Assembly (NCBI RefSeq): GCF_000689255.1
Contig: NZ_HG964446.1
Span: 2,534,057 to 2,598,056, forward strand
Source: Mycobacterium triplex
Lineage (GTDB): Bacteria; Actinomycetota; Actinomycetes; Mycobacteriales; Mycobacteriaceae
Direction of reading: 5' to 3'
Length of the DNA stretch: 64,000 bases
Position 1 is the stretch's first letter; every line of letters begins with the position of its first letter. The notes beneath the pieces are model-generated. The model worked only from the letters and a program-made list of their open reading frames with translations, was not told the origin of the DNA and did no database searches. Of this stretch, positions 1 to 11,058 are shown piece after piece. Both the position numbers and the translations under genes were made by a program.

Positions 1-1049
1 TGTTCGGCGGCTTCCGCATCGGGTTTCTGCTCATCGCCACGGTGACCGCGCTGATCTTGGTGCTGGCGGCCAACACCGCGTTCAACGGGTTCCCGGTGCT
101 CGGCTCGGTGCTGGCGCAGCACAGCTACCTGCCGCGCCAGCTGCATACCCGCGGCGACCGCCTGGCGTTCTCCAACGGGATCCTGTTCCTGTCGGCGGCG
201 GCGCTGTCATTCGTCATCGCGTTCCGCGGCGAGGTGACCGCGCTGATCCAGCTGTACATCGTCGGCGTGTTCATTTCGTTCACGCTGAGCCAGATCGGCA
301 TGGTCCGGCACTGGACTCGGCTGCTGCGCACCGAGACCGACCCGAAGGTGCGGGCCAAGATGGAGCGCTCGCGGGTGATCAACACGATCGGTCTGCTGTC
401 CACCGGTGCGGTGCTGCTGGTGGTGCTGGTCACCAAATTCTTTGCCGGGGCGTGGATCGCCATCGTCGCGATGGGTGCGCTGTTCGTCATCATGAAGATG
501 ATCCGCAAGCACTACTCCACCGTCTCACGGGAATTGGAGGAGCAGGCCGCCGCCCAACACGACGTGGTACTGCCCAGCCGCAACCACGCCATCGTGCTGG
601 TGTCGAAACTGCATCTACCGACCCTGCGCGCTTTGGCCTACGCGCGCGCGACCCGTCCCGATGTGCTCGAGGCCGTCACGGTCAGCGTGGACGACGTGGA
701 AACCCGTGCGCTGGTGCATGATTGGGAGCACAGCGAGGTCAGCGTGCCGCTGAAGGTGATCGCCTCTCCCTACCGTGACATCACCCGCCCGGTGCTCGAG
801 TACGTCAAGCGGGTCAGCAAGGACTCGCCGCGCACCGTGGTGACGGTGTTCATCCCCGAGTACGTCGTCGGTCATTGGTGGGAGCAGTTGCTGCACAACC
901 AAAGCGCGTTGCGGCTCAAGGGCCGGCTGCTGTTCATGCCCAACGTGATGGTGACTTCGGTTCCCTGGCAATTGAGTTCGTCGGAGCGACTCAAGACCCT
1001 GCAGCCGCATGCGGCTCCCGGTGACGCCCGGCGCGGAATCTTCGACTGA
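1..1049 (+). CDS. APC-family membrane permease, C-terminal part (Rv2690c-like)
   Basis: The reading frame is open from base 3 and runs into the window from outside, so the true start is missing; a GTG at 42 is internal. The visible 349 residues begin in a hydrophobic segment, followed by several membrane spans (IVGVFISFTLSQIG; two more near residues 125-165) and a soluble C-terminal half of about 170 residues. Long APC permeases with such a universal-stress-like tail match mycobacterial Rv2690c, and the next gene matches Rv2689c, which supports the call. Probable role is amino-acid or cation-coupled uptake at the plasma membrane; the substrate cannot be read from sequence. Confidence 0.8.
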   Translation, partial: FGGFRIGFLLIATVTALILVLAANTAFNGFPVLGSVLAQHSYLPRQLHTRGDRLAFSNGILFLSAAALSFVIAFRGEVTALIQLYIVGVFISFTLSQIGMVRHWTRLLRTETDPKVRAKMERSRVINTIGLLSTGAVLLVVLVTKFFAGAWIAIVAMGALFVIMKMIRKHYSTVSRELEEQAAAQHDVVLPSRNHAIVLVSKLHLPTLRALAYARATRPDVLEAVTVSVDDVETRALVHDWEHSEVSVPLKVIASPYRDITRPVLEYVKRVSKDSPRTVVTVFIPEYVVGHWWEQLLHNQSALRLKGRLLFMPNVMVTSVPWQLSSSERLKTLQPHAAPGDARRGIFD

Positions 1050-1071
1050 CGCGCCTCGACAGGAAAACGCA

Positions 1072-2304
1072 ATGAGTGTCGAGGCGTCGCGATCACCGGG
1101 GGAGCTGACGCTGGTCGTTGGTGCTCCCGCCAACGGCGGCAGCTGCGTGGCCCACCACGAAGGTCGGGTGGTGTTCGTGCGCTACGCCCTACCCGGCGAA
1201 CGGGTGCGGGTGCGGGTCACCGCCGACCGCGGATCCTATTGGCATGCAGAGGTTCTCGAGGTCCTCGAGGCGTCGGCGGATCGGACCGAGTCGCTGTGCC
1301 CGATCGCCGGGGTAGACGGCGCCGGGTGTTGCGATCTCGCATTCGCTGCCCCGGAGGCGGTTCGGACGCTCAAGGCGCAAGTGGTGGCCAATCAGTTGGA
1401 ACGGCTGGGCGGGCACCGCTGGAGCGGTGAGGCAGAACCGCTTTCGGAGTCCGGCGTTACCGGCTGGCGTACCCGGGTGCGCCTCGAGGTGGGCGCGGAC
1501 GCTCGCCCCGGCTTTCACCGCTACCACAGCGACGAGCTGGTGACCGACCTGCGTTGTGCACAGTTGCCGCCGGGGATGCTGGACGGCCTGGACGAAGTGT
1601 GTGCGCCGGCCGACCTGGCGCCGACCGCGCAGCTGCACGTCGCCGTCGACGACGACGGGTGCCGGCATGTGGTGCGCACCCTGCGCCACGGCGGGCGAAC
1701 CTCGACCAATGTGGTGCAGGGCAACTACGAGGCGACCCAGCGCGTCGGCCGGCACAGCTGGGAGGTGCCGGTGACCGCGTTCTGGCAGGCGCACCGGGAT
1801 GCGGCGCGGGTCTACAGCGCTCTGGTCGCCGACTGGGCGCAGCCGGGCGCCGGCATGAGTGTGTGGGATCTCTACGGCGGCGCAGGCGTTTTCGCCGCCG
1901 TACTGGGCGACGCGGTGGGGGAGTCCGGGCGGGTTCTGACCGTCGACACCTCCCGCGCGTCGACGCGTGCGGCGCGGGCCGCACTGGTCGATCTGCCGCA
2001 GGTGGACATCGTCACCGATTCGGTGCGTCGCGCGGTGGCGGCGCAAGAGGCCGGCGCCGACGTCGCGGTGCTGGATCCGCCGCGCTCGGGTGCCGGACGC
2101 GACGTCATCGACCTGCTGGCCGCCGCCGGTGTGCCGCGAGTCGTGCACATCGGTTGCGAGGCAGCGTCTTTCGCTCGCGATATCGGGCTGTACCTCGGTC
2201 ACGGCTATACGGTCGAGAAGATCAAGGTATTCGACGCCTTCCCGCTGACCCATCACACCGAGTGCGTCGCGCTGCTGACCCGCCCGGGCGGATCGCCGTC
2301 GTGA
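1072..2304 (+). CDS. TRAM-domain class I SAM-dependent RNA methyltransferase (Rv2689c-like)
   Basis: 410 residues of the TrmA/RumA (uracil-5 RNA methyltransferase) family. The N-terminal part is a TRAM/OB fold (VRYALPGERVRVRV). The C-terminal Rossmann domain carries WDLYGGAGVFA (SAM-binding motif I), DPPRSGAG (motif IV) and IGCEAASFARD, with the expected catalytic cysteine, then DAFPLTHHTE. ATG 1072 is chosen over the ATG at 1009 because it has AGGAAA just upstream and does not overlap the permease. It overlaps the next gene by GTGA, so the two are probably co-transcribed. The modified uridine (tRNA or rRNA) is not predictable. Confidence 0.88.
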   Translation: MSVEASRSPGELTLVVGAPANGGSCVAHHEGRVVFVRYALPGERVRVRVTADRGSYWHAEVLEVLEASADRTESLCPIAGVDGAGCCDLAFAAPEAVRTLKAQVVANQLERLGGHRWSGEAEPLSESGVTGWRTRVRLEVGADARPGFHRYHSDELVTDLRCAQLPPGMLDGLDEVCAPADLAPTAQLHVAVDDDGCRHVVRTLRHGGRTSTNVVQGNYEATQRVGRHSWEVPVTAFWQAHRDAARVYSALVADWAQPGAGMSVWDLYGGAGVFAAVLGDAVGESGRVLTVDTSRASTRAARAALVDLPQVDIVTDSVRRAVAAQEAGADVAVLDPPRSGAGRDVIDLLAAAGVPRVVHIGCEAASFARDIGLYLGHGYTVEKIKVFDAFPLTHHTECVALLTRPGGSPS

Positions 2305-3764
2305 CCGAGACCATCCGTTACGCGCTGATCGTCTTGTTCTGCAGCGCCGTCGGTTTGATCGCGGTGCTGGCGAACCGGCTGACCGAGCGGGTCAAGATCC
2401 CGGTCGCCCTGCTGGTGCTGGTCGGTGCCGCCGTGGCGGTGCACAGCATGCCCGCGGTGCAGCCACCGTCCGAGCGGGCGGTCGAGCGGGTGATCACCAT
2501 CGCGCTGGTGTTGGTGTTGTTCGACGGCGGGATGCATATCGGGCTCAAGCGCTTCCGCGCGGCGGTCGCCCCCATTCTGTCGGTCGGCGTCGTGGGCACC
2601 GCCCTCACCGCCGCCGGCGGGGCGCTGATATTGCACTACCTATGCGGAATCGGTTGGTTCCCAGCGGTGTTGGTGGCCACCGCGGTGGCTCCCACCGACC
2701 CGGCCGTGGTGTTCTCCGTGTTGGGTAAACGCGAGATCGCCGGCCGCAGTAGCACCATCCTGGAGGGGGAGTCCGGCGCCAACGACCCGGTCGGCATCTC
2801 CTTGATGGCCAGCCTGATCGCCGCGGGTGGCCTCAGCGCGGCCGGCTTCGCCAGCGTCGGAACACAATTCGTTCTGCAGATGGTGATCGGCCTGGCCGTC
2901 GGCGTGCTCGGCGGTCGCGCCCTGCTCGTGTTCATGCGCCGGGTGGCATTGCCCAGCGAAGGCCTGTACTCGCTGCGGACGTTGGCGTCCAGCCTGCTGC
3001 TGTACGGCATCGCCACGCTGGCGCACGGCTCGGGATTTCTGGCGGTGTTCGTCGCCGGCATCGTGATCGGCGACGCTCGCGCGCCCTACAAACCGGACAT
3101 CAAGCGATTCCACGCCGCCTTGGCGGGTCTGGCCGAAATCGTCGCGTTTGCCGTTCTGGGGTTGACCGTCGACCTCAACGTGCTCGTCCATCCCGACGCG
3201 TGGATTCCCGGCCTGGTCCTCGGCGTGGCGCTGACGGTGGTGATTCGGCCGTTGGCGGTGGGCTCCTGCCTGGTTCCGGTCCGGCTGCAGCGAAACGAAC
3301 GCATCTTCATCCTCGTCGCCGGGCTCAAGGGGGCGGTGCCGATCCTGTTGGGCGAGTTCCTGCGGGCCGCCCACATCGCCGACGCCGAACGCCTCTACGG
3401 CATCGTCGTGGTCGTCGTGGTCTTCTCGGTTCTGGTGCAAGGCAGCTCGGTGCCCGGTATCGCGAACCTGCTACACCTGCCGATGCGTACCGTCGAGCCC
3501 CAGCCGTGGGAGATCGGCGTGCGGCTCCAGGACGAACCCGAGGGGGTCCACCGGCTGCATGTTGCCCCGGGTTCGGCCGCCGAGGGGTGCACCATCGAGG
3601 GCCTAGGTGACCGTGCGGGAGATATCTGGGTGAGCATCGTCGTCCGCGCCACCGGCCTGGTGCCGGTGCGGGGAGACACCGAGCTTCAGGCCGGCGACGA
3701 GGTCGTCGTCCTGGCCGATCCCGAACTTCATGACGCCCTCGCCGACTTGTTCGGCGCCTCGTAG
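2301..3764 (+). CDS. CPA1-type cation:proton antiporter with C-terminal RCK/TrkA-C domain
   Basis: 487 residues. About twelve hydrophobic segments cover residues 5-395; [10 protein letters not shown] is the conserved ND motif of Na+/H+ and K+/H+ exchangers. The last 85 residues have the fold pattern of a TrkA-C/RCK_C domain ([30 protein letters not shown]), as in NhaP2/CvrA-like antiporters, suggesting gating by a ligand. GTG 2301 overlaps the methyltransferase stop by four bases. In M. tuberculosis, as I recall, an ABC transporter and arsenic-transport genes lie between Rv2689c and dxs1; here this antiporter occupies that place. Ion specificity is unknown. Confidence 0.85.
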   Translation: MTETIRYALIVLFCSAVGLIAVLANRLTERVKIPVALLVLVGAAVAVHSMPAVQPPSERAVERVITIALVLVLFDGGMHIGLKRFRAAVAPILSVGVVGTALTAAGGALILHYLCGIGWFPAVLVATAVAPTDPAVVFSVLGKREIAGRSSTILEGESGANDPVGISLMASLIAAGGLSAAGFASVGTQFVLQMVIGLAVGVLGGRALLVFMRRVALPSEGLYSLRTLASSLLLYGIATLAHGSGFLAVFVAGIVIGDARAPYKPDIKRFHAALAGLAEIVAFAVLGLTVDLNVLVHPDAWIPGLVLGVALTVVIRPLAVGSCLVPVRLQRNERIFILVAGLKGAVPILLGEFLRAAHIADAERLYGIVVVVVVFSVLVQGSSVPGIANLLHLPMRTVEPQPWEIGVRLQDEPEGVHRLHVAPGSAAEGCTIEGLGDRAGDIWVSIVVRATGLVPVRGDTELQAGDEVVVLADPELHDALADLFGAS

Positions 3765-3789
3765 GAGGCTAGATCCGGCCGTCGCTGCG

Positions 3790-3795
3790 TACACT
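3790..3795 (+). promoter_or_regulatory. -10 element for leaderless dxs
   Basis: TACACT, six bases before the ATG at 3802. In actinobacteria a TANNNT hexamer at this distance puts transcription start on the start codon itself. No Shine-Dalgarno sequence precedes the ATG. The element lies inside an intergenic stretch of only 37 bases. Confidence 0.55.
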
Positions 3796-3801
3796 GACGG
3801 G

Positions 3802-5715
3802 ATGCTGGAACAGATCCGCGGCCCTGCAGATCTGCAACACCTTTCCCAACAGCAGCTCCGCGATCTGGCCCAGGAGATCCGCGAGTTCCTGATCCACAAG
3901 GTGGCTGCTACCGGGGGCCACCTGGGACCGAACCTGGGCGTGGTCGAGCTGACGCTGGCGCTGCACCGGGTATTCGACTCGCCGCACGATCCGATCATCT
4001 TCGACACCGGCCACCAGGCCTACGTCCACAAGATGCTGACCGGCCGCTGCCAGGACTTCGAGACGCTGCGCAAAAAGGGCGGCCTGTCGGGGTATCCGTC
4101 GCGCGCCGAGAGCGAGCACGACTGGGTGGAGTCCAGCCACGCCAGCGCGGCGCTGTCCTACGCCGACGGCCTGGCCAAGGCGTTCGAGCTGACCGGGCAC
4201 CGCAACCGGCACGTGGTCGCGGTGGTCGGCGACGGCGCGCTCACCGGCGGCATGTGCTGGGAGGCGCTGAACAACATCGCGGCATCCGGGCGTCCGGTGG
4301 TCATCGTCGTCAACGACAACGGCCGCAGCTACGCCCCCACGATCGGCGGTGTCGCCGATCACCTGGCCATGCTGCGGCTGCAGCCGGCCTACGAGCAGGT
4401 GCTGGAAAAGGGCCGCGACGTGGTGCGCGCGGTGCCGTTGATCGGTGAGATCTGCTACCACTTCATGCACAGCGTCAAGGCGGGCATCAAGGACTCGCTG
4501 GCCCCGCAGCTGCTGTTCACCGATCTCGGGCTGAAGTATGTCGGCCCGGTCGACGGCCACGACGAACGCGCCGTGGAGGCCGCGCTGCGCCGCGCCCGCG
4601 GGTTCGGCGCCCCGGTGATCGTGCACGTGGCCACCCGCAAGGGGATGGGCTACGCCCCGGCCGAGGCCGACGAAGCCGAACAGATGCACTCGACCGCGCC
4701 GATCGACCCCGCCACCGGCCAGGCCACCAAGATCCCGGGCCCGGGCTGGACGGCGACCTTCTCGGACGCGCTGATCGGATACGCCAGAAAGCGCCGCGAC
4801 ATCGTCGCGATCACGGCGGCGATGCCCGGTCCGACCGGGCTGACGGCGTTCGGGCAACGATTCCCGGATCGGCTGTTCGACGTCGGCATCGCCGAACAGC
4901 ATGCGATGACGTCGGCGGCAGGGCTGGCGATGGGCGGGATGCACCCGGTCGTTGCCATCTACTCGACGTTCCTCAACCGGGCGTTCGACCAGATCATGAT
5001 GGACGTGGCGCTGCACAAGCTGCCCGTCACGATCGTGCTCGACCGCGCCGGGATCACCGGTTCCGACGGCGCCAGCCACAACGGCATGTGGGATCTGTCG
5101 ATGCTGGGCATCGTGCCCGGCATGCGGGTGGCCGCCCCGCGCGACGCCGCCCGGCTGCGTGAGGAGCTCGGCGAGGCGCTCGAGGTGGATGACGGCCCGA
5201 CGGCGCTGAGGTTCCCCAAAGGCGATGTGGGCGAAGACATTCCGGCTCTCGAGCAGCGGGCGGGAATCGACGTGCTGGCGGTGCCCGCCGAGGGGCTGAA
5301 CCACGATGTGCTGCTGGTGGCCGTCGGCGCGTTCGCCTCGATGGCGCTGGAGGTGGCCAAGCGGCTGCACAACCAGGGCATCGGGGTGACGGTGATCGAT
5401 CCGCGGTGGGTGTTGCCGGTGTCCGACGGTGTTCTCGAACTGGCCGAGCAGCACAAGCTGCTCGTCACGCTCGAGGACAACGGCGTCAATGGCGGTGTGG
5501 GGTCGGCGGTTTCGGCCGCGCTGCGCCGCGCGGAAATCGACATGCCCTGCCGCGACGTCGGGCTCAACCAGGAGTTCTACGAGCACGCCTCCCGCGGTGA
5601 GGTGCTCGCCGACCTCGGGCTGACCGACCAGGACGTGGCCCGCCGGATCACCGGATGGGTTGCCGCACTGGGCAGTTACGAATCCGAACCCGAGATTCGC
5701 GAGCGCCTCGACTAA
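3802..5715 (+). CDS. dxs: 1-deoxy-D-xylulose-5-phosphate synthase
   Basis: 637 residues, the usual Dxs length. It condenses pyruvate and glyceraldehyde 3-phosphate with thiamine diphosphate, the first step of the MEP isoprenoid pathway. Visible landmarks are [14 protein letters not shown] at the N-terminus, the ThDP/Mg motif [11 protein letters not shown] with the following [16 protein letters not shown] in the pyrimidine domain and [19 protein letters not shown] 3802 aligns with the family start ([12 protein letters not shown]), and an upstream ATG at 3730 would overlap the antiporter. The gene ends convergently with the RNase D-like gene, the two stop codons sharing CTAA. Confidence 0.96.
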   Translation: MLEQIRGPADLQHLSQQQLRDLAQEIREFLIHKVAATGGHLGPNLGVVELTLALHRVFDSPHDPIIFDTGHQAYVHKMLTGRCQDFETLRKKGGLSGYPSRAESEHDWVESSHASAALSYADGLAKAFELTGHRNRHVVAVVGDGALTGGMCWEALNNIAASGRPVVIVVNDNGRSYAPTIGGVADHLAMLRLQPAYEQVLEKGRDVVRAVPLIGEICYHFMHSVKAGIKDSLAPQLLFTDLGLKYVGPVDGHDERAVEAALRRARGFGAPVIVHVATRKGMGYAPAEADEAEQMHSTAPIDPATGQATKIPGPGWTATFSDALIGYARKRRDIVAITAAMPGPTGLTAFGQRFPDRLFDVGIAEQHAMTSAAGLAMGGMHPVVAIYSTFLNRAFDQIMMDVALHKLPVTIVLDRAGITGSDGASHNGMWDLSMLGIVPGMRVAAPRDAARLREELGEALEVDDGPTALRFPKGDVGEDIPALEQRAGIDVLAVPAEGLNHDVLLVAVGAFASMALEVAKRLHNQGIGVTVIDPRWVLPVSDGVLELAEQHKLLVTLEDNGVNGGVGSAVSAALRRAEIDMPCRDVGLNQEFYEHASRGEVLADLGLTDQDVARRITGWVAALGSYESEPEIRERLD

Positions 5716-6989
5716 TCGTCGGCACCTTCGGTTCTGGGCGGCGGCTGCAGCGCGCCGGCCAGCACGGGATCGACGAGTTCGCGTTGCCAGGCCCGCGCCT
5801 GGCCGGCGCGAAGGAACTCCTCGACGGCCTCGACGGGGTCCGGCGCGTCCGCCCAGTCCCAGCACAGCCGCCGCACCAGGTCGGGTGAGACCAGGTTCTC
5901 GGTCGGAATCTTCACCCGCTCAGACAGCTCCGACAGCCCGGCCCGGGCGGCCTCCAGCCGGGCGGCCGCCTCCGGTTTGCGCCGGCTCCACCGCGCCGGC
6001 GGCGGCGGCCCGTTCGGCGGCTCGGCGTCTTCGGGCGGGTCCTGGCTGGTGCGGGCCGCCTCCAGCGCCGCCAGCCAGGTCGCCGCGCTGCGCCGCTGGT
6101 TGCGCCCGCCGAACACCGGCAGCGCGATCAGGTCTTCGACCGTCTTCGGGTCGGCGATCGCGGCCTCGATGATGGCCGAATCCGGCAGGATGCGGCGGGG
6201 CGCGATGTCGCGGCGCGCGGCGATGTTGTCGCGGGTGGTCCACAGCTCGCGCACCGCGGCCAAGGCGCGACGGTCGCGCACCTTGTGGATGCCCGACGTG
6301 CGCCGCCAGCGGTCGCGCCGCGGCGTGGCTTCCCTGCTGCTCGCGCTGCGCAAGTAGTCGAATTCCTCTGCGGCCCAATCGGTTTTGCCTTGCTCGGCCA
6401 GCTCCGCGGCGATCGCCGCCCGCAGCTCGACGAGCAACTCCACGTCGAGGGCCGCGTAGTTGAGCCACTCCGTGGGCAGCGGTCGCTTGGACCAGTCGGC
6501 CGCGCCATGGCCCTTGACCAGACCATGCCCCAGCAGCCGTTCGGTCATCGCCGCCAGGTTCACCCGCTCGAACCCGGCCAGGCGTCCGGCGAGTTCGGTG
6601 TCGTAGAGCGCGGGCGGGCGCATGCCGACCTCGGCCAGGCACGGCAGATCCTGGTCGGCCGCGTGCAGGATCCATTCGTCGGTGCCGAGCACCTCGGCGA
6701 CCGGGCGTAGCGCGGTCAGCGGATCGGTGCCGTGACTGACCGGGTCGATCAGCACGGTGCCGGCGCCGGCCCGCCGGATCTGGATCAGGTAGGCCCGGTT
6801 GGAGTAGCGGAAACCCGACGCGCGCTCGGCGTCCACCGCGAACGGCCCGTGCCCGCTGTCCAGGAATCGGGCGGCGTCGGCGATCTGGCCGACCGTCACC
6901 GAGAGATCGGGTATGCCGTCGGCCGGGTGCAGCAGCGGGGTGGGTCCGGGCGCGCTGCTGTCAGGCCCATCGGACCCGGGCTCCCCCAT
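5712..6989 (-). CDS. RNase D-like 3'-5' exonuclease with HRDC domain (Rv2681-like)
   Basis: 425 residues. The DEDD exonuclease core has VDAERASG (motif I, DxE), [10 protein letters not shown] (motif II) and [11 protein letters not shown] (motif III, YxxxD). An HRDC-like helical domain follows around residues 220-300 ([15 protein letters not shown]). Such proteins trim tRNA or other structured RNA 3' ends. ATG 6989 is one base past the stop of the DUF3000 gene, so the two form a tight operon. Its 3' end meets dxs tail to tail. Confidence 0.88.
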   Translation of the reverse strand: MGEPGSDGPDSSAPGPTPLLHPADGIPDLSVTVGQIADAARFLDSGHGPFAVDAERASGFRYSNRAYLIQIRRAGAGTVLIDPVSHGTDPLTALRPVAEVLGTDEWILHAADQDLPCLAEVGMRPPALYDTELAGRLAGFERVNLAAMTERLLGHGLVKGHGAADWSKRPLPTEWLNYAALDVELLVELRAAIAAELAEQGKTDWAAEEFDYLRSASSREATPRRDRWRRTSGIHKVRDRRALAAVRELWTTRDNIAARRDIAPRRILPDSAIIEAAIADPKTVEDLIALPVFGGRNQRRSAATWLAALEAARTSQDPPEDAEPPNGPPPPARWSRRKPEAAARLEAARAGLSELSERVKIPTENLVSPDLVRRLCWDWADAPDPVEAVEEFLRAGQARAWQRELVDPVLAGALQPPPRTEGADD

Positions 6990-6990
6990 G

Positions 6991-7572
6991 TCAGGCGCGT
7001 GACCGCGAGCTCAGGTCGGTGACCCCAGCCGGCGGGAGGCCTGCGGCGTGCTCCAGCACCTCGCAAAACGCTTCGACGTGGGCGCCGACGGCCGGCGTGG
7101 TCGCCGTCCACGAGGCCCGCAGCTCGAGCTGGTGGGCGCGCGGCGGCCCGGAGATGTCGCCGTAGCGCACGGAGGTGGTGGCGGTGACGGTGCCGCCCAG
7201 CGCGGTGACCTGGTCGGTCCGCGCTTCCAGGGCGTCGACCAGCCAGCTCCACGCCACTTCCGGCAGCAGCGGATCGACGGCCTCGCTGGAGTCCAGGTCG
7301 GCCTGGATGTAGGCGACCAGGCGCGTGGTGCCGTCCCAGGCGTCGGCGCCGTCGGGGTCGTAGAGCAGGATCAGCCGGCCGAACGCGTCGCCCTCCGACC
7401 GCTCGGGGACGATCTCGAGGTCGGGGTGCTTCACCTCGGCCCCCAGCGCGTAGCTGAACGGCGCCAGGCGCTGCGGGGGCCGGATCGGGCCGAGCTCGAT
7501 CTCCGGCCGGGCGTTGACGGCGTTCATGGCCGCGACCGCTTCGCGGAATGGAGCCGGTTCGACTGAAGTCAT
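6991..7572 (-). CDS. DUF3000 protein (Rv2680-like)
   Basis: 193 residues, no recognised catalytic motif. The family is an actinobacterial conserved protein that sits next to the RNase D-like gene; its function is unknown to me. The open frame extends upstream, but the start MTSVEPAP is supported by GGAGGAG about ten bases before the ATG, which ends at 7572. Composition is soluble, with no signal peptide or membrane segment. The only functional clue is conserved linkage and tight coupling with the exonuclease downstream. Confidence 0.85.
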   Translation of the reverse strand: MTSVEPAPFREAVAAMNAVNARPEIELGPIRPPQRLAPFSYALGAEVKHPDLEIVPERSEGDAFGRLILLYDPDGADAWDGTTRLVAYIQADLDSSEAVDPLLPEVAWSWLVDALEARTDQVTALGGTVTATTSVRYGDISGPPRAHQLELRASWTATTPAVGAHVEAFCEVLEHAAGLPPAGVTDLSSRSRA

Positions 7573-7758
7573 TGGCGCCACTCCTCCTCGTCGCTCCCGC
7601 TCCGGATCGTCGTAGGCACGGGTCACAGCGTTCGACGCTAGACCTATCGCCGGACCCGCCGCGACAGGCGCGCCGTTTTCCAAACTCGTCGCGCCCAAGC
7701 TGTTATCAGGTCGTGTCACATCGTCAACAATCGCCGTTTAGCCTGCTCAGAGCGTTGT

Positions 7759-8568
7759 TCACCCGTTAAATCGGGCCGGGCGCTTCTCGCGGTGCGCCGC
7801 CAGGCCCTCCCGCACGTCGGGGCCGGTGAAACTCAGAAATTCCAGGCCGAGCGACGTCTCGAAGGCCGGCGCGAACATGCGATACCAGTGGTTGAGGCTG
7901 TGTTTGGTCCACCGGATCGCGTTCTGAGCTCCCCGGGCCAGATCGTCGGCGAGCTGGGTTGCCCGGGCGAGTACCTCGTCGTCGTCGACGCAGACGGAGA
8001 CCAGGCCGATGCGTTCGGCTTCCTCGCCGAGCAGGGTCTCGCAGGTGAGCAGGTAGTACTTGGCCTTGGCCATCCCGGCCAGCAGCGGCCAGCAGATCGC
8101 GGCGTGGTCGCCGGCCGCCACTCCGAGCTTGGTGTGGCCGTCGATGATCTTGGCGGTCCGCCCGGCCACCGAGATATCGGAGAGCAGCGCCACCACCAGG
8201 CCGGCCCCGACGGCGGGGCCCCGGATCGCCGACACCATCGGCTTGTCGAAGTTGACGATGTTGAGCACCAGGTCGCGGGCCTCGCGCATGATACGAAGCC
8301 GGCCCTCGTAGTCGCCGATGGTCTCGTCGATCAGCTCGAAGCTGCCGCCGGACGAAAACGCTTTGCCCTCACCGCGGATCAGGACCGCCCGCACGTCGGG
8401 GTCGCGATTGATGGCCGGCCAGACGTCGGCGAGATCGCGGTGCATTTGCGGGCCCACCGAGTTCAGCCCGGGAGCGTCGAGAACCACCGTGAGGACGCCG
8501 TTGTCGCCGTGTTCAAAGCGGAGGCTGGGGAATTCGTCGTAATTGACGGAGATCGGTGCGACTGCCAC
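7759..8568 (-). CDS. echA15: Enoyl-CoA hydratase/isomerase family protein EchA15
   Basis: 269 residues of crotonase fold: [10 protein letters not shown] and [15 protein letters not shown] form the oxyanion-hole regions. Sequence and position next to hemE match Rv2679. The upstream frame allows a longer start, but a -10 hexamer (8576-8581) lies seven bases before GTG 8568, which favours a leaderless GTG start ([13 protein letters not shown]). Substrate is unknown; the family acts on acyl-CoA double bonds. It is divergent from hemE, with about 60 bases between them holding both promoters. Confidence 0.88.
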   Translation of the reverse strand: MAVAPISVNYDEFPSLRFEHGDNGVLTVVLDAPGLNSVGPQMHRDLADVWPAINRDPDVRAVLIRGEGKAFSSGGSFELIDETIGDYEGRLRIMREARDLVLNIVNFDKPMVSAIRGPAVGAGLVVALLSDISVAGRTAKIIDGHTKLGVAAGDHAAICWPLLAGMAKAKYYLLTCETLLGEEAERIGLVSVCVDDDEVLARATQLADDLARGAQNAIRWTKHSLNHWYRMFAPAFETSLGLEFLSFTGPDVREGLAAHREKRPARFNG

Positions 8569-8575
8569 CGGGTTG

Positions 8576-8581
8576 ATGTTA
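8576..8581 (-). promoter_or_regulatory. -10 element for leaderless echA15
   Basis: On the minus strand TAACAT ends seven bases before GTG 8568, with no ribosome binding site in between. It lies in the divergent echA15/hemE intergenic region. Confidence 0.45.
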
Positions 8582-8630
8582 CGCAGCGTGCCAGGGCCGC
8601 CGCGCTGGCCTCGTGGCAGCATTGAGGTCG

Positions 8631-9680
8631 ATGAGTACCCGTCGCGAACTTCCCGAGTCGCCCTATCTGGCCGCGGTCACCGGCCGCAAACCGCACCGGG
8701 TGCCGGTGTGGTTCATGCGGCAGGCCGGGCGTTCGTTGCCCGAATACCGGGCGCTGCGCGAACGCACCAGCATGCTGGGGGCGTGCTTGCAGCCCGAGAT
8801 GGTTTGCGAAATCACCCTGCAGCCGATCCGGCGGCACGACGTCGACGCCGCGATCCTGTTCTCCGACATCGTGGTTCCGCTGCGAGCCGCGGGCATCGAC
8901 TTGGACATCGTGGCCGATGTCGGGCCGGTGATCGCACACCCGATCCGCACCGACGCCGATATCGAGTCGATGAAACCCCTTGAACCGCAAGCAATTCAGC
9001 CGATCTGCGAGGCGGTTTCGCTGCTGGTCGACGCGCTGGGCGACGTTCCGCTGATCGGTTTCGCCGGTGCGCCCTTCACGCTGGCGTCCTATCTGGTCGA
9101 AGGCGGCCCCAGCCGTAACCACGCCCGCACCAAGGCGATGATGCTGGCCGAGCCGGCCAGCTGGCACGCGCTGATGGCGAAGCTGACCGATCTCACCGTG
9201 GAATTCTTGCGCGGCCAGATCGGCGCCGGGGTGGATGCCATCCAGCTGTTCGACTCGTGGGCGGGGACGTTGTCGCTGGCCGACTACCGCCAATACGTGC
9301 TGCCGCATAGCACCCGGGTGTTCGCGACGCTGGCGGAATACGGGCTGCCGATGACACATTTCGGCGTCGGGACGGCCGAACTGCTGGGCGCGATGAGCGA
9401 AGCGGGCCCGACGGTGGTCGGGGTGGATTGGCGCACCTCGCTCACCGACGCCGCGGCCCGAGTGCGGCCCGGCACGGCGCTGCAGGGCAACCTCGATCCG
9501 GTGGTGTTGCTGGCGGGCTGGCCGGTGACCGAACGCGCCGCGCGCGCCGTCGTCGACGACGGCCGCCGCGCCGTCGACGCCGGCACCGCGGGGCACGTCT
9601 TCAACCTGGGTCACGGAGTGCTGCCCGAGACCGACCCCGGCGTGCTGACCGACCTGGTGTCGCTGGTCCACTCGCTATGA
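8631..9680 (+). CDS. hemE: Uroporphyrinogen III decarboxylase
   Basis: 349 residues. HemE converts uroporphyrinogen III to coproporphyrinogen III. The diagnostic N-terminal motif [16 protein letters not shown] and the later [13 protein letters not shown] are intact, as are DSWAG and FNLGHG. ATG 8631 gives [12 protein letters not shown], matching known mycobacterial starts; the GTG at 8613 is less likely. Compared with my memory of the M. tuberculosis protein it lacks about eight residues in the loop after [11 protein letters not shown], which is probably neutral. It overlaps hemY by ATGA, so hemE-hemY-chdC form one haem operon. Confidence 0.96.
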   Translation: MSTRRELPESPYLAAVTGRKPHRVPVWFMRQAGRSLPEYRALRERTSMLGACLQPEMVCEITLQPIRRHDVDAAILFSDIVVPLRAAGIDLDIVADVGPVIAHPIRTDADIESMKPLEPQAIQPICEAVSLLVDALGDVPLIGFAGAPFTLASYLVEGGPSRNHARTKAMMLAEPASWHALMAKLTDLTVEFLRGQIGAGVDAIQLFDSWAGTLSLADYRQYVLPHSTRVFATLAEYGLPMTHFGVGTAELLGAMSEAGPTVVGVDWRTSLTDAAARVRPGTALQGNLDPVVLLAGWPVTERAARAVVDDGRRAVDAGTAGHVFNLGHGVLPETDPGVLTDLVSLVHSL

Positions 9681-11053
9681 CCGGCCGGTCGTATTGTGTT
9701 GTGGGCGGCGGGATTTCCGGCCTGACCGCGGCCTACCGGCTGCGTGCGGCGGCGGGGGAGAGCGCGAACATCACGCTGTTCGAACCGGGCGATCGGCTCG
9801 GCGGGATCTTGCGCACCGAGCAGATCGGCGGACGCCCGATGGACCTGGGCGCCGAGGCGTTCGTGTTGCGCCGGCCCGAGATGCCCGCCCTGCTGGCCGA
9901 GCTGGGCCTGTCGGATCGTCAACTGGGCACCACCGGTGCCCGGCCGCTGATCTACAGCCAGCGAAAGTTGCACCCGCTGCCGGCGGCCACGGTCGTCGGG
10001 ATTCCCTCGTCGGCGGCGTCGGTGGCCGGATTGGTCGACGACGCCACCGTCGCGCGCATCGAGGCCGAGCCGGGCCGGCCGCTGGACTGGGAACCCGGAA
10101 ACGACCCGGCCGCCGCGGAATTGGTGGGCGAGCGGTTCGGCGAGCAGACCGTGGCGCGATCCGTCGACCCGCTGCTGAGCGGCGTGTACGCGGGCTCGGC
10201 GGCCACGATCGGGCTGCGCGCCGCGGCGCCCAGCGTGGCGGCCGCACTGGACTGCGGCGCCACCAGCTTGACCGACGCGGTGCGCCAGGGATTGCCGCCG
10301 GCCACGGGCGCCCCGGTGTTCGGGGCGCTGGACGGCGGCTATCAGGTGCTGATCGACGAGCTCGTCGAGCGCGCCCGGGCGCGGTGGGTTCGCGCCGCGG
10401 TGGACCGGCTCGAGCGTGCCGGGCAGGGCTGGGTGCTGCGCGACGACACCGGCGCGCAGTGGACCGCCGACGCGGTGATCCTGGCCGTCCCGGCCCCGCG
10501 GCTGGCGCGCCTGATCGTTCGGGTGGCGCCGGAGACGTCGGCCGCCGCGCGCCGCATCACCAGCGCGTCGTCGGTGGTGGTCGCGCTCGCGGTGCCCGGC
10601 GACACGGCGTTCCCGGAGTGCTCCGGCGTGCTGGCCGCCAGCGGTGAGCGGTTGCGCGGCAAGGCGATCACGCTGTCGTCGCGCAAATGGGGCATCGGCG
10701 GCGACCTGCAGTTCCTGCGGCTGTCCTTCGGCCGATACGGCGACGACCTGGCCGGCACCGCGTCCGACGAGGACCTGCTGGCCTGGGCGCGCCAAGACCT
10801 CGAGGCTGTCTTCGGGCTGTCCGTCGAACCGGTGGAGGCCCGCGTGCAGCGCTGGATCGAGGCGATGCCGCAGTACGGGCCGGGCCACGCCGACGTGGTC
10901 GCCCAGCTGCGCGAGGGCCTGCCGGCGACGATCGCCGTGGCGGGCAGCTACCTCGACGGGATCGGCGTGCCGGCCTGTATCGGCGCCGCCGGCAAGGCCG
11001 TCGATCGTGTGATCAGGGCCACCGAGGCCTCTGACGCGGAAGTGGCACGATAG
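9677..11053 (+). CDS. hemY: Coproporphyrinogen III oxidase (HemY/CgoX type)
   Basis: 458-residue FAD enzyme. The dinucleotide-binding motif [15 protein letters not shown] starts at residue 7 and [15 protein letters not shown] follows; [13 protein letters not shown] is typical of the family. In Gram-positive bacteria and actinobacteria this enzyme oxidises coproporphyrinogen III to coproporphyrin III rather than protoporphyrinogen, in keeping with ChdC being encoded next. Translationally coupled to hemE (ATGA overlap), and chdC starts six bases after its stop. Older annotation calls it hemG/hemY protoporphyrinogen oxidase. Confidence 0.94.
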   Translation: MTGRSYCVVGGGISGLTAAYRLRAAAGESANITLFEPGDRLGGILRTEQIGGRPMDLGAEAFVLRRPEMPALLAELGLSDRQLGTTGARPLIYSQRKLHPLPAATVVGIPSSAASVAGLVDDATVARIEAEPGRPLDWEPGNDPAAAELVGERFGEQTVARSVDPLLSGVYAGSAATIGLRAAAPSVAAALDCGATSLTDAVRQGLPPATGAPVFGALDGGYQVLIDELVERARARWVRAAVDRLERAGQGWVLRDDTGAQWTADAVILAVPAPRLARLIVRVAPETSAAARRITSASSVVVALAVPGDTAFPECSGVLAASGERLRGKAITLSSRKWGIGGDLQFLRLSFGRYGDDLAGTASDEDLLAWARQDLEAVFGLSVEPVEARVQRWIEAMPQYGPGHADVVAQLREGLPATIAVAGSYLDGIGVPACIGAAGKAVDRVIRATEASDAEVAR

Positions 11054-11058
11054 GTCTC

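Noticed and set aside
3769..5865. Minus-strand open frame of 698 codons
   Set aside because: Antisense to dxs, with the low-complexity composition typical of shadow frames.
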